DNA of 64,000 nucleotides from Algoriphagus sp. PAP.12 (lineage in GTDB: Bacteria; Bacteroidota; Bacteroidia; Cytophagales; Cyclobacteriaceae): positions 1 through 64,000 of the forward strand of contig NZ_JAPPSQ010000002.1 of assembly GCF_026652115.1 (NCBI RefSeq), in the 5' to 3' direction. Under the pieces are notes generated by a model that was not told the origin of the DNA, did not search any database, and was given only the letters and a program-made list of their open reading frames with translations. The translations under genes were made by a program, and so were the position numbers. Of this stretch, positions 1 through 8,385 are shown in pieces. The first letter of the stretch is position 1. Each line of letters starts with the position of its first letter.

Positions 1-11
1 TGAAATTAGAT

Positions 12-476
12 TTATTCCTCCTCAACAACTATATCCATAGCGGCTTCTGCCCATTCCATTATTTTTTGTCTCTCTTCCGCTGACAATTTTGCCTCCGAAT
101 GCAAGTTTAGGTAAATAGGAAGTGGCATGTGTTCTTCCTCGACTTCAGAATAAATATCATCCAAAATGGCCAACTTATCCATCATATCAATATCGGTCCA
201 GTTTGAAAAATTAACTTCTTCCCTGCCTTCACGAGTATCTTTTGCAACAAGCCAAGAAGCCGGAGCAACAAAGGAATACCAAGGATATTTAGTTTCATTG
301 CTATGACAATCATAGCAGGCAGTTTTAAGTAAAGCCGCCATCTCCCCGTCAACCAACCCAGAACCCAACAGGTCTTTCGGGTTATTTTCAGTTACCTCAG
401 GAAGTTGATTAGGTACAAATTGGATCACAAGGAAAACTATTCCTATCCCCAATAATCCATATTGCCATATTTTCAT
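12..476 (-). CDS. haem-binding domain protein, CXXCH type
   Basis: A 154-aa protein with one N-terminal membrane segment (about residues 6-20, an uncleaved anchor or signal). A single c-type haem motif CYDCH lies at residues 54-58 and is followed by NETKYPWYS. That pattern, with a later EGRxxxNFSNW stretch, is typical of the small Haem_bd family of Bacteroidota, which are periplasmic and probably attached to the inner membrane. The electron partner cannot be told from sequence. Its ATG directly abuts the stop codon of the neighbouring upstream haem protein, so the two are almost certainly co-transcribed and translationally coupled. Family assignment is confident; the redox role is inferred. 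Confidence 0.85.
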   Translation of the reverse strand: MKIWQYGLLGIGIVFLVIQFVPNQLPEVTENNPKDLLGSGLVDGEMAALLKTACYDCHSNETKYPWYSFVAPASWLVAKDTREGREEVNFSNWTDIDMMDKLAILDDIYSEVEEEHMPLPIYLNLHSEAKLSAEERQKIMEWAEAAMDIVVEEE

Positions 477-872
477 TTACTCTCCGCCTTTCTTTTTACC
501 GGCACTCCAATCCAAAAGAATTGCCAATTCTTCTTCTGACAATTTTCCTTCTGGTTTATTTTCTAAGAATTTTTTTGGAGGCATTTCACCTTCTTCCAAA
601 ACTTCATTTATTTTTGACATAGCTGCTAATTGTTTTGCCTTCTTTTCAGCTTCAAAAGCATCCCAATCCAATTTCTTTTTACCTTTTTCATTTTTGGATT
701 CGGCATTGTGACATCCGTAGCATTTTTGCTCCACGACTGCCTTTACTTTAGCAGGCATTTTTGGAGCATCCAGGTCTAATATAGGGTGAGTTTCTACTTC
801 TGGTTTTTGAATCGCTTGAAAAAATAATACACCGACTAACGCGGCAACTGGGAGTAAAGAGAGTTTTTTCAT
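477..872 (-). CDS. small c-type haem protein, CXXCH type
   Basis: A 131-aa exported protein with a signal/anchor helix at residues 4-20 and one haem motif CYGCH at 51-55. A lysine/glutamate-rich region follows and then a conserved EGEMPPKKF segment, as in small haem-binding domain proteins that may carry a distal methionine. I place the start at the ATG at 872. The frame remains open to a TTG at 887, but the ATG gives a normal signal peptide beginning MKKLSLL. First gene of a two-gene operon with the haem protein that follows with no gap. Electron transfer in the periplasm is an inference from the motif only. Confidence 0.8.
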   Translation of the reverse strand: MKKLSLLPVAALVGVLFFQAIQKPEVETHPILDLDAPKMPAKVKAVVEQKCYGCHNAESKNEKGKKKLDWDAFEAEKKAKQLAAMSKINEVLEEGEMPPKKFLENKPEGKLSEEELAILLDWSAGKKKGGE

Positions 873-995
873 AGTCAATAGGGTCAATAAAAGATTGTTT
901 TGGTTTTACTACGTCAAATAGAACCAATTAGATTAAATCTTCAAGAAAAATTTAATAAAAAATGATAATCGGTGTTTTTAAGCAATAAAATATGG

Positions 996-1280
996 TTACC
1001 CTTTTTCCTGAGCAGCCTTTAAAGCATCAATTTTATTGTCTTGATAGAATTTATCACGGTATTCTTGAAATTCTTCTTCTAAGTTAGAAACCAAGTTTAA
1101 ATTAGAATCCACTGCCACGAAAATATCCACCAATTTCGCCTCAAGCATCTCTATTCCTAAATTGATATTATCTGCCTCAATTTTAGAAATCTTCTTCATC
1201 ACAGAAGTCTGACTATTCCTCAAATCCTCCAATTCACGAAGGATTTTATCCATCATTTCCACCTTTTCTATCTTATCCAT
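996..1280 (-). CDS. hypothetical coiled-coil protein
   Basis: A 94-aa, charged, almost entirely helical protein without signal peptide or membrane segment. Heptad-like spacing of Leu/Ile through residues 10-75 suggests a coiled coil that may oligomerise. I do not recognise a family. The frame can be extended upstream by 12 codons to a TTG, but the ATG at 1280 opens with MDKIEKVEMM and is the more likely start. It lies alone between the haem-protein pair and the transporter gene, all on the same strand, with about 100-200 bp gaps on either side, so it is probably its own transcription unit. Confidence 0.6.
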   Translation of the reverse strand: MDKIEKVEMMDKILRELEDLRNSQTSVMKKISKIEADNINLGIEMLEAKLVDIFVAVDSNLNLVSNLEEEFQEYRDKFYQDNKIDALKAAQEKG

Positions 1281-1413
1281 ACTATGATTATTTTGGTTTA
1301 AATAATTGATTTTCAATTAGAATATACGATAAAAATTTAGGACAGTTAAAAGGGTCAACTTTAAAGCAACTTTATGCATAACCCAAAACGCGATTTGAAT
1401 TGAGCCGATTTAT

Positions 1414-1456
1414 TTAAAAAATAAGGCTTCCCAAATTGAGAAGCCTTCGATTTTTT
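1414..1456 (-). terminator. Rho-independent terminator after AEC transporter
   Basis: An 8-bp perfect stem (AAGGCTTC at 1423-1430 with GAAGCCTT at 1440-1447) encloses a 9-nt loop. An A-run at 1415-1421 becomes the U-tract when read on the minus strand. It lies just beyond the stop codon of the transporter gene at 1475. Confidence 0.75.
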
Positions 1457-1474
1457 CTTAGAAATAACTATCAA

Positions 1475-2614
1475 TTACCCCCTTTCTTGAGAAGGAGAAT
1501 CCTTGAAATCATGACTCTTTAGAAAGCTAAAATCCATTTCCTGGTCTTTGATCCATGAGAAAATTCTTGGAATAAGAGGTAGCAATAATAAAATGCTCCC
1601 GAGGATGAAAACTGGACTAGGTTTGGAAAACGTCTCTCCTGCACTGAAAATTCCCAAAATCAATAGTGTACTGAATGGTAAGGATACAGCTAGAATATTA
1701 ATACCCAATCCTAAATCAAATGTGTGGGTGTTAGTCTCCCTGTGAGACTCCAATTGATGAACTGCCGACATATGTGCAAATGGCCAGAAGGATGCACTAG
1801 AAAGTGGGAAAACTATAGCCACCAAAATAGCCGCAGTAGAGGGTAAATCAACCAAACTGATTACTAATCCAGAAATCAATAAGGATAAACCTGCCCTAAA
1901 TAATAAGAGGGAGAAAATGGATTGAATTTGTTTCCATTTTAATATCACTGACATTCCAATGAATAACAAAACCAAAGGAGTCATGATGTTTTTCAGCATG
2001 GTGATGGATTCTCCCAAAAAGTTTGGAAGACTAGCCATGTTTAGACCGAAAGCCAATAAAATTAAAGCAGCTATGATAACCATATTAATAGGTTCTTTAA
2101 TCATAGCTAGGAGCAATTGCTTGATTTTGTCGCCATTGGACTGTTCTCCCATTTTCTGCACCTTATAATACCAAGTCATTGCTAACAAATAGGCAATCAA
2201 CAAAACGTAGACTTTGTTCCCTACATCCGCCAAAGCTCCCCAGGCAAGTGCATCGTCTCCCAAATACTCAATCAAGAATGGGAAACATGATAACCCAGGG
2301 GCCAAAGAAGGGAATAGCATCATCCATGTCCTATGCTGAGGACTGTGACGATCTATTCCCATAAAGGGTAGAGTAAAATAGCTGGCAGCCAACATAAAGC
2401 CATTCCAACAAAGTATAGCAAGAGGAAGTAACAAAAGGTCACTGTCCAATTCAACTCCCATCAATGCCACAAAGATCATGGCAGGTAGAGCCAAATCGAG
2501 AATTACTACTTTCATTCCCTTTCTATGTTCATCCTTATTGAGTTTACTGCGCAGCAGATAACCTAAAAGGATCATCAATAATAAAGAAAGGGTCTTTTGA
2601 ATGGCAATCGGCAT
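1475..2614 (-). CDS. AEC family transporter (permease)
   Basis: A 379-aa integral membrane protein with about ten hydrophobic segments arranged as two five-helix halves, typical of the auxin efflux carrier (AEC/Mem_trans) family. These secondary transporters export small organic acids or other metabolites across the inner membrane. The N-terminus MPIAIQKTLSLLLMILLGYLL is the usual first helix. It begins 13 bp after the Tat-exported aminotransferase gene and should be in the same operon, which suggests a linked amino-acid or keto-acid substrate, but no specificity can be read from the sequence. A terminator follows. Confidence 0.85.
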   Translation of the reverse strand: MPIAIQKTLSLLLMILLGYLLRSKLNKDEHRKGMKVVILDLALPAMIFVALMGVELDSDLLLLPLAILCWNGFMLAASYFTLPFMGIDRHSPQHRTWMMLFPSLAPGLSCFPFLIEYLGDDALAWGALADVGNKVYVLLIAYLLAMTWYYKVQKMGEQSNGDKIKQLLLAMIKEPINMVIIAALILLAFGLNMASLPNFLGESITMLKNIMTPLVLLFIGMSVILKWKQIQSIFSLLLFRAGLSLLISGLVISLVDLPSTAAILVAIVFPLSSASFWPFAHMSAVHQLESHRETNTHTFDLGLGINILAVSLPFSTLLILGIFSAGETFSKPSPVFILGSILLLLPLIPRIFSWIKDQEMDFSFLKSHDFKDSPSQERG

Positions 2615-2627
2615 AAAATCAGGGTAA

Positions 2628-3797
2628 TCAGGCTTTGGTTACTTTTTTGAATGTATCGACGAAGTAGGCGAGTTCCTCATGAGTCCCCATGCTGACTCTA
2701 CACCAAGATTGATCATACATTTGGTAGGTTCGGATCCCTACTCCTTCTTCATACATAGATTTCATAAATTCTCTACCGTCCATAGCGATGGGGAAAATCA
2801 TGAAACTGGTGTAGGAAGGAATCGGGTTGTAACCCAACTTTTTGATCTCATCTTCCACATACTCGCGGCATTCAGTGTTTTGAGATTTGCATTGAGATAG
2901 GAAAGTTTTCTCCTGCATACTTGCGATAGCACCTTTCAAGGAGGTCACACACAATCCCATGGTGCTTCTCACTTTATTAGTGATAGTTTCAATTCTCTCT
3001 GGAGTAGCTACGATATAACCAATTCTCAATCCAGCCATTCCATGGATTTTACTGAAAGTCCGAGCAACTATCACATCTTTTCCTTCACTGACTAAGCCAA
3101 CCATGGTTTGAGACTCAGGCTTATCTAGGAACTCCAAATAAGCTTCATCGACAAACACCGGGACTTTGGCTGAAACTTCAGAGCAGAATTTCTTCAATTC
3201 TCCAGCATCAGTGATAGATCCTGTTGGGTTATTTGGATTGCATACATAAACCAAATTGGTATTGGAATCCACTGCAGCAGCCATGGCTTTCAAGTCATGA
3301 GCATAATCCTTTGTCAAAGGAACTGCCTTCCAGTTGCCTCCCATAGCCTGGGCTGTGTTCATAATGGACATATAAGCCGGATCACCTGCTACGATGTTTC
3401 CTCCTTGTTGGAACTGAACAATTGCAGTCTTTTCCAGCAAATCTGTGGACCCAGGTCCTAGCATGATGTTTTCAGGTTTTACTCCCTCTTTTTCTGCAAT
3501 CATGTCAATCAAAATGGCAGCATCACCATGCCCATAACGATTTCCCAGGCTTACAGAATCGGCGATCGCCTTGATAACCTTCGGAGAAGGACCATAAGGG
3601 TTTTCATTTGCATTAAGTCTGGCCATCATGCGACTTTCGTCCAAAGGAACATGAGGGACCAATTCCTTAATTACACTTCCTGGAGCATGGGAAACTAAAG
3701 AAGCTCCTTTAAATGCTAAAGCAGGTGCACTTGCCAAACCTCCTACGGCCAACATGCTTGCTCTTAGCCAATCTCTACGGTTCATGGATTTGTTCAT
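2628..3797 (-). CDS. Tat-exported PLP-dependent aminotransferase, HisC-like
   Basis: A 389-aa fold-type I aminotransferase of the histidinol-phosphate aminotransferase-like group. The PLP-binding lysine is in SKIHGMAGLRIGY (about K250), and VCNPNNPTG and FVDEAYLEF supply the usual cofactor-binding Asn and Asp. Unusually, it begins with a twin-arginine signal (SMNRRDWLRAS followed by a hydrophobic stretch ending ASAPALA), so it is predicted to be folded with PLP in the cytoplasm and then exported. I chose the ATG at 3797 because it places the RR motif near the N-terminus; an ATG at 3785 is also possible and the frame extends to 3866. Substrate unknown; cytoplasmic histidine synthesis is unlikely given the export signal. 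Confidence 0.85.
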   Translation of the reverse strand: MNKSMNRRDWLRASMLAVGGLASAPALAFKGASLVSHAPGSVIKELVPHVPLDESRMMARLNANENPYGPSPKVIKAIADSVSLGNRYGHGDAAILIDMIAEKEGVKPENIMLGPGSTDLLEKTAIVQFQQGGNIVAGDPAYMSIMNTAQAMGGNWKAVPLTKDYAHDLKAMAAAVDSNTNLVYVCNPNNPTGSITDAGELKKFCSEVSAKVPVFVDEAYLEFLDKPESQTMVGLVSEGKDVIVARTFSKIHGMAGLRIGYIVATPERIETITNKVRSTMGLCVTSLKGAIASMQEKTFLSQCKSQNTECREYVEDEIKKLGYNPIPSYTSFMIFPIAMDGREFMKSMYEEGVGIRTYQMYDQSWCRVSMGTHEELAYFVDTFKKVTKA

Positions 3798-4235
3798 GAG
3801 TAAATGGGTTGAGTTTATTCTGAAATGGGGTAATGATTCAATCGTTTTCCAGCAAAAACACGTCAATTATTCGTTACTGGAAGGTATTTTGGGCGAGTCT
3901 CTGGGTTTACATCCAGAAAAGTTAATTTTGAAAAATATATCAGGGTAACTTTAAACCCTGTTTTTCATTTTTAAACAGAAATGTAGTAATAATGAATATA
4001 TTTGAAAACCACTTTTTATCTTTTTAGCAAAAATATTTTATGAATGGATGTTTTTAATACCCTTGTTTCGAGTTAAGTAAAAATTGATAATTTGAAAAAT
4101 TCAATAAGAAATACCTGCATATGAGGTAATTATTAAATGAAAAACACTTTTCTATCCTTGCCTATTTTAGAAATAGAGTATTCGTAACATGGAATTCCTG
4201 AAAAAGCAGTATTTTAAAGCATAAATTTTAAAACT
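3798..4235. other. divergent intergenic region
   Basis: About 440 bp, strongly A/T-rich, between the divergently transcribed aminotransferase and lemA genes, so it must hold both promoters. I found no clean TAnnTTTG element, no terminator hairpin and no convincing small gene. The open frame at 3754-3948 overlaps the signal-peptide coding end of the aminotransferase on the opposite strand and looks like a shadow. Confidence 0.5.
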
Positions 4236-4787
4236 ATGATCGGATACATTATTGGATTAATCGTAATCCTTTTAGCTTTTTATGGAGTCGGAATTTATAA
4301 TCGACTTGTCAAACTGAAGAATTTGGTAGAAGAAGCTTGGAGTGGAATAGATGTGCAATTAAAAAAGCGCTATAATCTAATTCCCAACCTTGTGGAAACA
4401 GTCAAAGGCTATGCAACTCATGAAAAAGAGACTTTCGAAAACGTAACGAAGGCAAGAGCTGCTGCACAATCAGCGTCTACAGTAGAAGAACAGCAGAATG
4501 CAGAAAATCAACTCAATAAAGCATTGGTTAATTTGTATGCAGTGGCTGAACAATATCCTGAATTAAAAAGTAACGTCAATTTCCTCAAACTTCAGGACGA
4601 ACTCTCTTCTATCGAGCAAGACATCGAAAAATCAAGACGATATTATAATGGCACTGTACGGGACAAAAACACCTTGGTAGAATCATTTCCAAGTAACCTA
4701 TTTGCTAATATGTTTGGATTCTCTAAAAGTCCATTCTTTGAATTGGATAATGAAGCAGAACGAACAGTTCCTCAAGTCAAGTTCTAA
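4236..4787 (+). CDS. lemA: LemA family protein
   Basis: A 183-aa protein with one N-terminal transmembrane helix (residues 3-20) followed by a long helical domain. It shows the family hallmarks: VEEAWSGIDVQLKKRYNLIPNLVETVKGYA, a conserved acidic/helical core, then YNGTVRDKN and FPSNLFANMFGF near the C-terminus. LemA proteins form membrane-attached helical bundles of poorly understood envelope function. It overlaps the downstream DUF2207 gene by one base (TAATG), so the two are translationally coupled; LemA beside a Gly-tailed membrane protein is a recurring pair. Confidence 0.95.
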   Translation: MIGYIIGLIVILLAFYGVGIYNRLVKLKNLVEEAWSGIDVQLKKRYNLIPNLVETVKGYATHEKETFENVTKARAAAQSASTVEEQQNAENQLNKALVNLYAVAEQYPELKSNVNFLKLQDELSSIEQDIEKSRRYYNGTVRDKNTLVESFPSNLFANMFGFSKSPFFELDNEAERTVPQVKF

Positions 4788-6520
4788 TGAAATATCTTTT
4801 AGCTTTTTTTATATTTTTTTCATCTTTCACTTTAGGTTTTTCTCAAAGCGAATGGCTTGAAAGTTTCCATTCAGAAATTGATATAAAACCCAATGGAAAC
4901 CTACTAGTCAAAGAACAAATAGAATATCATACAGAAATCACTGGCAAAAGAGGGATAGTCAGAAGATTACCTCTTATCCGAAAAGATAGAAATCTAACTT
5001 CTTTCGAAAATGACTTTGACATTCTAGAAGTCAATAGAGATGGGAGTAGTTCTGAATATCATACAGAAAGATCAAATGGATACCTGTTGATTTATGTAGG
5101 CGAATCCGATGTATTTTTAGATCAAGGAAATACCTATTCGTATGAATTGGTCTATGAAATACCCTATCAAATCGGATTTTTTGAGGGGTATGATGAATTG
5201 TATTGGAATGTTAATGGAACCGATTGGGATTTCCCTATTCAAAAGATCAGTGCACAAATTGATTTACCTATGGGGGCATCAATAATACAAAATGCATGTT
5301 ACACTGGCCCCTATGGAAGTACTGAAAGTAATTGTAGCTCAACAGTCAATGAAAAAGGAATTTACTTTGAGAGCCTAGATGCAAGAGCAGGCGATAACCT
5401 AAGTATAGCGGTTGGTTTTACACCAAATATCGTTTCCAAACCTCCCCCACCAGGCTGGCTTCAAAGGTATGGCGGTCAATTACTGGCAGGAATCATTGGA
5501 GGGGTCTTACTATTTTACTACCTATTTACATGGATCAAATGGGGAATTGATCCACCAAAACCCACTGTCATCCCTTTATTTTCTCCACCAGAAAACCTTT
5601 CTCCTGCATCTGTAGCTATGATTAGCAAAGGGTATTATTGGCAGGATATTGCAACAGCAGCAATTGTCAATTTAGCTACCAAAGGCTTTATCAGCATTAA
5701 AGATGAAACCAGTAGTTCTTTTTTCGGAGTATTTAAGCATAATGAATACATCTTGGTTAAGGAAAAAAATGAATTGGATTCATTGCCAAAAGAAGAAAGG
5801 AAGCTAATGGAAAAGCTATTCAAAAGTAGTGAATCCATTACGATCGATGGAAAATATGATTCTGACATCGCAAGCGCCATGTCACAGTTTCAAACAAACA
5901 TCAATTCTCAATGGAAGTCATTGATTTGGAAAGGCTTCAATGGAATTCTATGGATTTTCCCCATCCTTTTGATCTTTTTATACTTTGTGCTAGCTCTAAG
6001 TTTCCAAGATTACTTTGTCTTTGAAGGTAAAACAGCTTTGTTGGTGTTATTTATGATAGGTAATATCATCGCCTTTTTAATTTATCAATGGCTTATTCGC
6101 AGACCTGCAGAGCGAAAATTAAAACTCAGAGCGGAAATCCAGGGTTTTAAAATGTATCTCGGTGCTGCAGAAGAAAGACAATTGCAGCATTTCAATCCAC
6201 CGGGAATGACTCCGGAAATTTTCGAGAAATACCTACCCTATGCCATTGCTTTGGATGTAGAAGGAATTTGGGGAGATAAGTTTGACAACTTCCTGAAAAG
6301 GTCCACTTTGGCACCATCTGAATATCATCCTCATTGGTACAACCGTCCGATCACATCTATGGGAAGTTTTGGACATAGCCTCAATTCTAGCCTATCAAAT
6401 ACACTGAGTAGTACTTCTACCAAACCTCAAAGTAGTAGCGGAGGTAGCTGGAGTAGCGGTAGTGGTGGCGGAGGATTTTCTGGCGGCGGCGGTGGCGGCG
6501 GCGGAGGTGGAAGTTGGTAA
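4787..6520 (+). CDS. DUF2207 domain membrane protein with poly-glycine tail
   Basis: A 577-aa protein with a signal peptide (cleavage near FSQS), then an extracytoplasmic beta-rich domain of about 200 residues, a transmembrane helix near 230-250, a cytoplasmic-type region, two more helices near 390-440, and a low-complexity C-terminus rich in Ser and Gly ending in a run of glycines and SW. The order matches DUF2207 proteins that accompany LemA. The tail is encoded by GGC/GGT/GGA repeats and resembles membrane-proximal Gly-rich tails in this family; its role is unknown. Start chosen at the ATG overlapping the lemA stop. Confidence 0.9.
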   Translation: MKYLLAFFIFFSSFTLGFSQSEWLESFHSEIDIKPNGNLLVKEQIEYHTEITGKRGIVRRLPLIRKDRNLTSFENDFDILEVNRDGSSSEYHTERSNGYLLIYVGESDVFLDQGNTYSYELVYEIPYQIGFFEGYDELYWNVNGTDWDFPIQKISAQIDLPMGASIIQNACYTGPYGSTESNCSSTVNEKGIYFESLDARAGDNLSIAVGFTPNIVSKPPPPGWLQRYGGQLLAGIIGGVLLFYYLFTWIKWGIDPPKPTVIPLFSPPENLSPASVAMISKGYYWQDIATAAIVNLATKGFISIKDETSSSFFGVFKHNEYILVKEKNELDSLPKEERKLMEKLFKSSESITIDGKYDSDIASAMSQFQTNINSQWKSLIWKGFNGILWIFPILLIFLYFVLALSFQDYFVFEGKTALLVLFMIGNIIAFLIYQWLIRRPAERKLKLRAEIQGFKMYLGAAEERQLQHFNPPGMTPEIFEKYLPYAIALDVEGIWGDKFDNFLKRSTLAPSEYHPHWYNRPITSMGSFGHSLNSSLSNTLSSTSTKPQSSSGGSWSSGSGGGGFSGGGGGGGGGGSW

Positions 6521-6600
6521 TCCACTAAAAGAAATTTTTATTTTGTCAAAGTGACACATTTGATTAGATTTAGGAATCAAACCCAATAATCTATTCAAAT

Positions 6601-7605
6601 ATGAAGCAATTAATCAAAAAGGCTAGTCTGTTAACAACAGTTCTTTTAGCAGGCATATCGACCTTAAGCTTTGCTCAAGAAAAGAAAGTCCACCCTCCTA
6701 TCATAGACGTTCATGTACATGCTATGAAAGTCAATCCGGGATTTGCCAGAGATATGTGTCCTTGGTTCTTAAGCAGTATGCCTGGAAGTGGACCCAAGCA
6801 AGATCCACCGTCTTTTATTAATACAGATTGTGCAACTCCCCTTAAAGCGGCAACTTCTGATGAAGATTTTCAAAATCAGTTAATGGAAACCGCCGAGAGG
6901 CTCAATATCACATTTGTAGCAAGTGGAGATGCTGAGATTCTTCATAAATGGAAAGCTGCGGCACCCGAAAGAGTGATGCCATCTATAGGCGTAGCACCAG
7001 GCATGTCCGTAGAAGCGTTCCGAGATTCGCTATCAAATGATTTTTATGTCGTAATGGGAGAAATCGCTCCTCAATATCAGGGAATGTCCCCTAGCGACAT
7101 GTCATTGGATGAGTATTTTGGAGTAGCAGAAGAACTTGGAATTCCTGTGGGCATCCACATGGGAACCGGTGGAAATGGAATGGCTAATATTTCAAGTCCC
7201 AAATATCGAGCTTCCATGGGAAATCCTTTTCTATTAGAAGACATGCTTGCAAGACATCCCCAGCTTAAAATTTGGGTCATGCATGCCGGATATCCTATGA
7301 TTGATGAAATGATCGCCTTGATGGGGGCCAATGCCTATGTCTATGTGGATTTGGCAGGATTCATTTGGTCTTATCCATTGGCGGAAATTCATATGTATTT
7401 GGAAAGATTGGTACAGGCTGGCTTTGGAAAGAGAATTCTTTATGGAACAGACTTGATGATGTGGCCAAAACTATTGGAAACATCCATAGGCGTGATCGAA
7501 AATGCGAACTATCTATCTGAAGATCAGAAAAGAGATATATTCTTCAATAATGCAGTTAGGTTTTTTAATCTGGACCCTAATGATTTTGAAGGAATCGAAA
7601 AATAA
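6601..7605 (+). CDS. secreted amidohydrolase family protein
   Basis: A 334-aa metal-dependent hydrolase of the amidohydrolase-2 type. A signal peptide (residues 1-25, ending LSFAQ) precedes IIDVHVHAM, whose HxH pair is the first metal-binding element. GIHMGTG and WVMHAGYPM carry further candidate histidine ligands, and YGTDLMMWP supplies the late aspartate of the TIM-barrel active site. The fold resembles the ACMSD/TatD-like group. Export to the periplasm is predicted; substrate unknown. A terminator follows immediately, so it is monocistronic. Confidence 0.85.
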   Translation: MKQLIKKASLLTTVLLAGISTLSFAQEKKVHPPIIDVHVHAMKVNPGFARDMCPWFLSSMPGSGPKQDPPSFINTDCATPLKAATSDEDFQNQLMETAERLNITFVASGDAEILHKWKAAAPERVMPSIGVAPGMSVEAFRDSLSNDFYVVMGEIAPQYQGMSPSDMSLDEYFGVAEELGIPVGIHMGTGGNGMANISSPKYRASMGNPFLLEDMLARHPQLKIWVMHAGYPMIDEMIALMGANAYVYVDLAGFIWSYPLAEIHMYLERLVQAGFGKRILYGTDLMMWPKLLETSIGVIENANYLSEDQKRDIFFNNAVRFFNLDPNDFEGIEK

Positions 7606-7629
7606 TAAACTACCCTAGCTACTAATCAG

Positions 7630-7666
7630 AAATCCTTTGGAAGTGTTTTCCAAAGGATTTTTTTAT
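7630..7666 (+). terminator. strong Rho-independent terminator
   Basis: A 12-bp stem (AATCCTTTGGAA paired with TTCCAAAGGATT) with a short loop is followed by a run of T residues. It ends the amidohydrolase transcript and lies between two convergent genes, so it may also slow opposing transcription. Confidence 0.85.
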
Positions 7667-7672
7667 TTCTAT

Positions 7673-8050
7673 CTATTTATCTTCAAACTGGCAGGTACTG
7701 GACTCAGGTAGGTAAATCAATTGAAGATTTTCTAAATCACTAATTGAAAAATTAGGATCTTCAATTTCCTCTCCTTGGCAATTAAAAAAAACGGGAACCC
7801 AATAGCATGAAGGACAGCAATTTCCCACATACAAGTAGGTATTCCCTTCAAAAGTTCCACTTCTGATATAGCTATACTGCCTACCAAAATCTGAATTTTC
7901 AATCCCTTCGATAGTCGATTTTATCCAGGCATTTTCTTCTGTCGGATTAGAGGATCCACAGATCAAAATAGGATCCACATCTTCTTTGCAGGAAGCTAAA
8001 ATGACACCAATTAGAAATAGAAAAAAAGTATTTTTTAGTAAATTTTTCAT
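7673..8050 (-). CDS. small cysteine-containing lipoprotein (DUF6970-like)
   Basis: A 125-aa lipoprotein. The signal peptide ends in the lipobox LASC (Cys near residue 21). The mature part has a CG...NPTEENAWIKSTI segment and a Cys pair in VGNCCPSC, resembling small DUF6970-type lipoproteins of Bacteroidota that have a 'CG-NP-EELPWL' beginning; I make that family link from memory with moderate confidence. Probably on the periplasmic side of an outer-membrane lipid anchor. Isolated gene, convergent with the amidohydrolase. Function unknown. Confidence 0.7.
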   Translation of the reverse strand: MKNLLKNTFFLFLIGVILASCKEDVDPILICGSSNPTEENAWIKSTIEGIENSDFGRQYSYIRSGTFEGNTYLYVGNCCPSCYWVPVFFNCQGEEIEDPNFSISDLENLQLIYLPESSTCQFEDK

Positions 8051-8385
8051 TTATAAATAGAATTAAAGTTTCAACTCAAGCATTCAATCAATTTCAAAAA
8101 ATCAACAATGATTTCATCGACAATTTCATAAAAGCAAGCCATTCCGTTTTTCACTTTACGGTCAAACCATATGGATTGCTACAGACCAAATCTTCAAGGC
8201 AGAAAAATATAATTCCGAGAGAAATAAATAAAATGCTAACCTATCCCCTTAAAGACCTCATTTTCCAAATCATTCACTTAATTTTTTTTTATTTTAAAAA
8301 CTATAATTTTTTCTACTTGTAGCATTTAACTTAAACCTTTCGTAGCTGTTTAATAAAAGGACTTTTTAAAAAAATTACGGTCATC
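8051..8385. other. divergent intergenic region
   Basis: About 335 bp between the small lipoprotein and the LVIVD-repeat gene, which are transcribed away from each other. It contains long A and T homopolymers (around 8281-8320) and must hold two promoters, but I see no clean promoter consensus, hairpin or coding frame. Confidence 0.45.

Noticed and set aside
3754..3948. 64-aa plus-strand frame upstream of lemA
   Set aside because: Overlaps the antisense of the Tat signal region of the aminotransferase, has no recognisable features and is likely a shadow frame.
4787..6520. Poly-glycine end of DUF2207 protein as a frameshift artefact
   Set aside because: The frame is clean, the tail ends in SW and Gly-rich tails are common in LemA-linked membrane proteins.
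6395..6598. 67-aa minus-strand frame over the DUF2207 Gly tail
   Set aside because: Its Ala/Ser/Thr-rich sequence is just the reverse of the GGN repeats.
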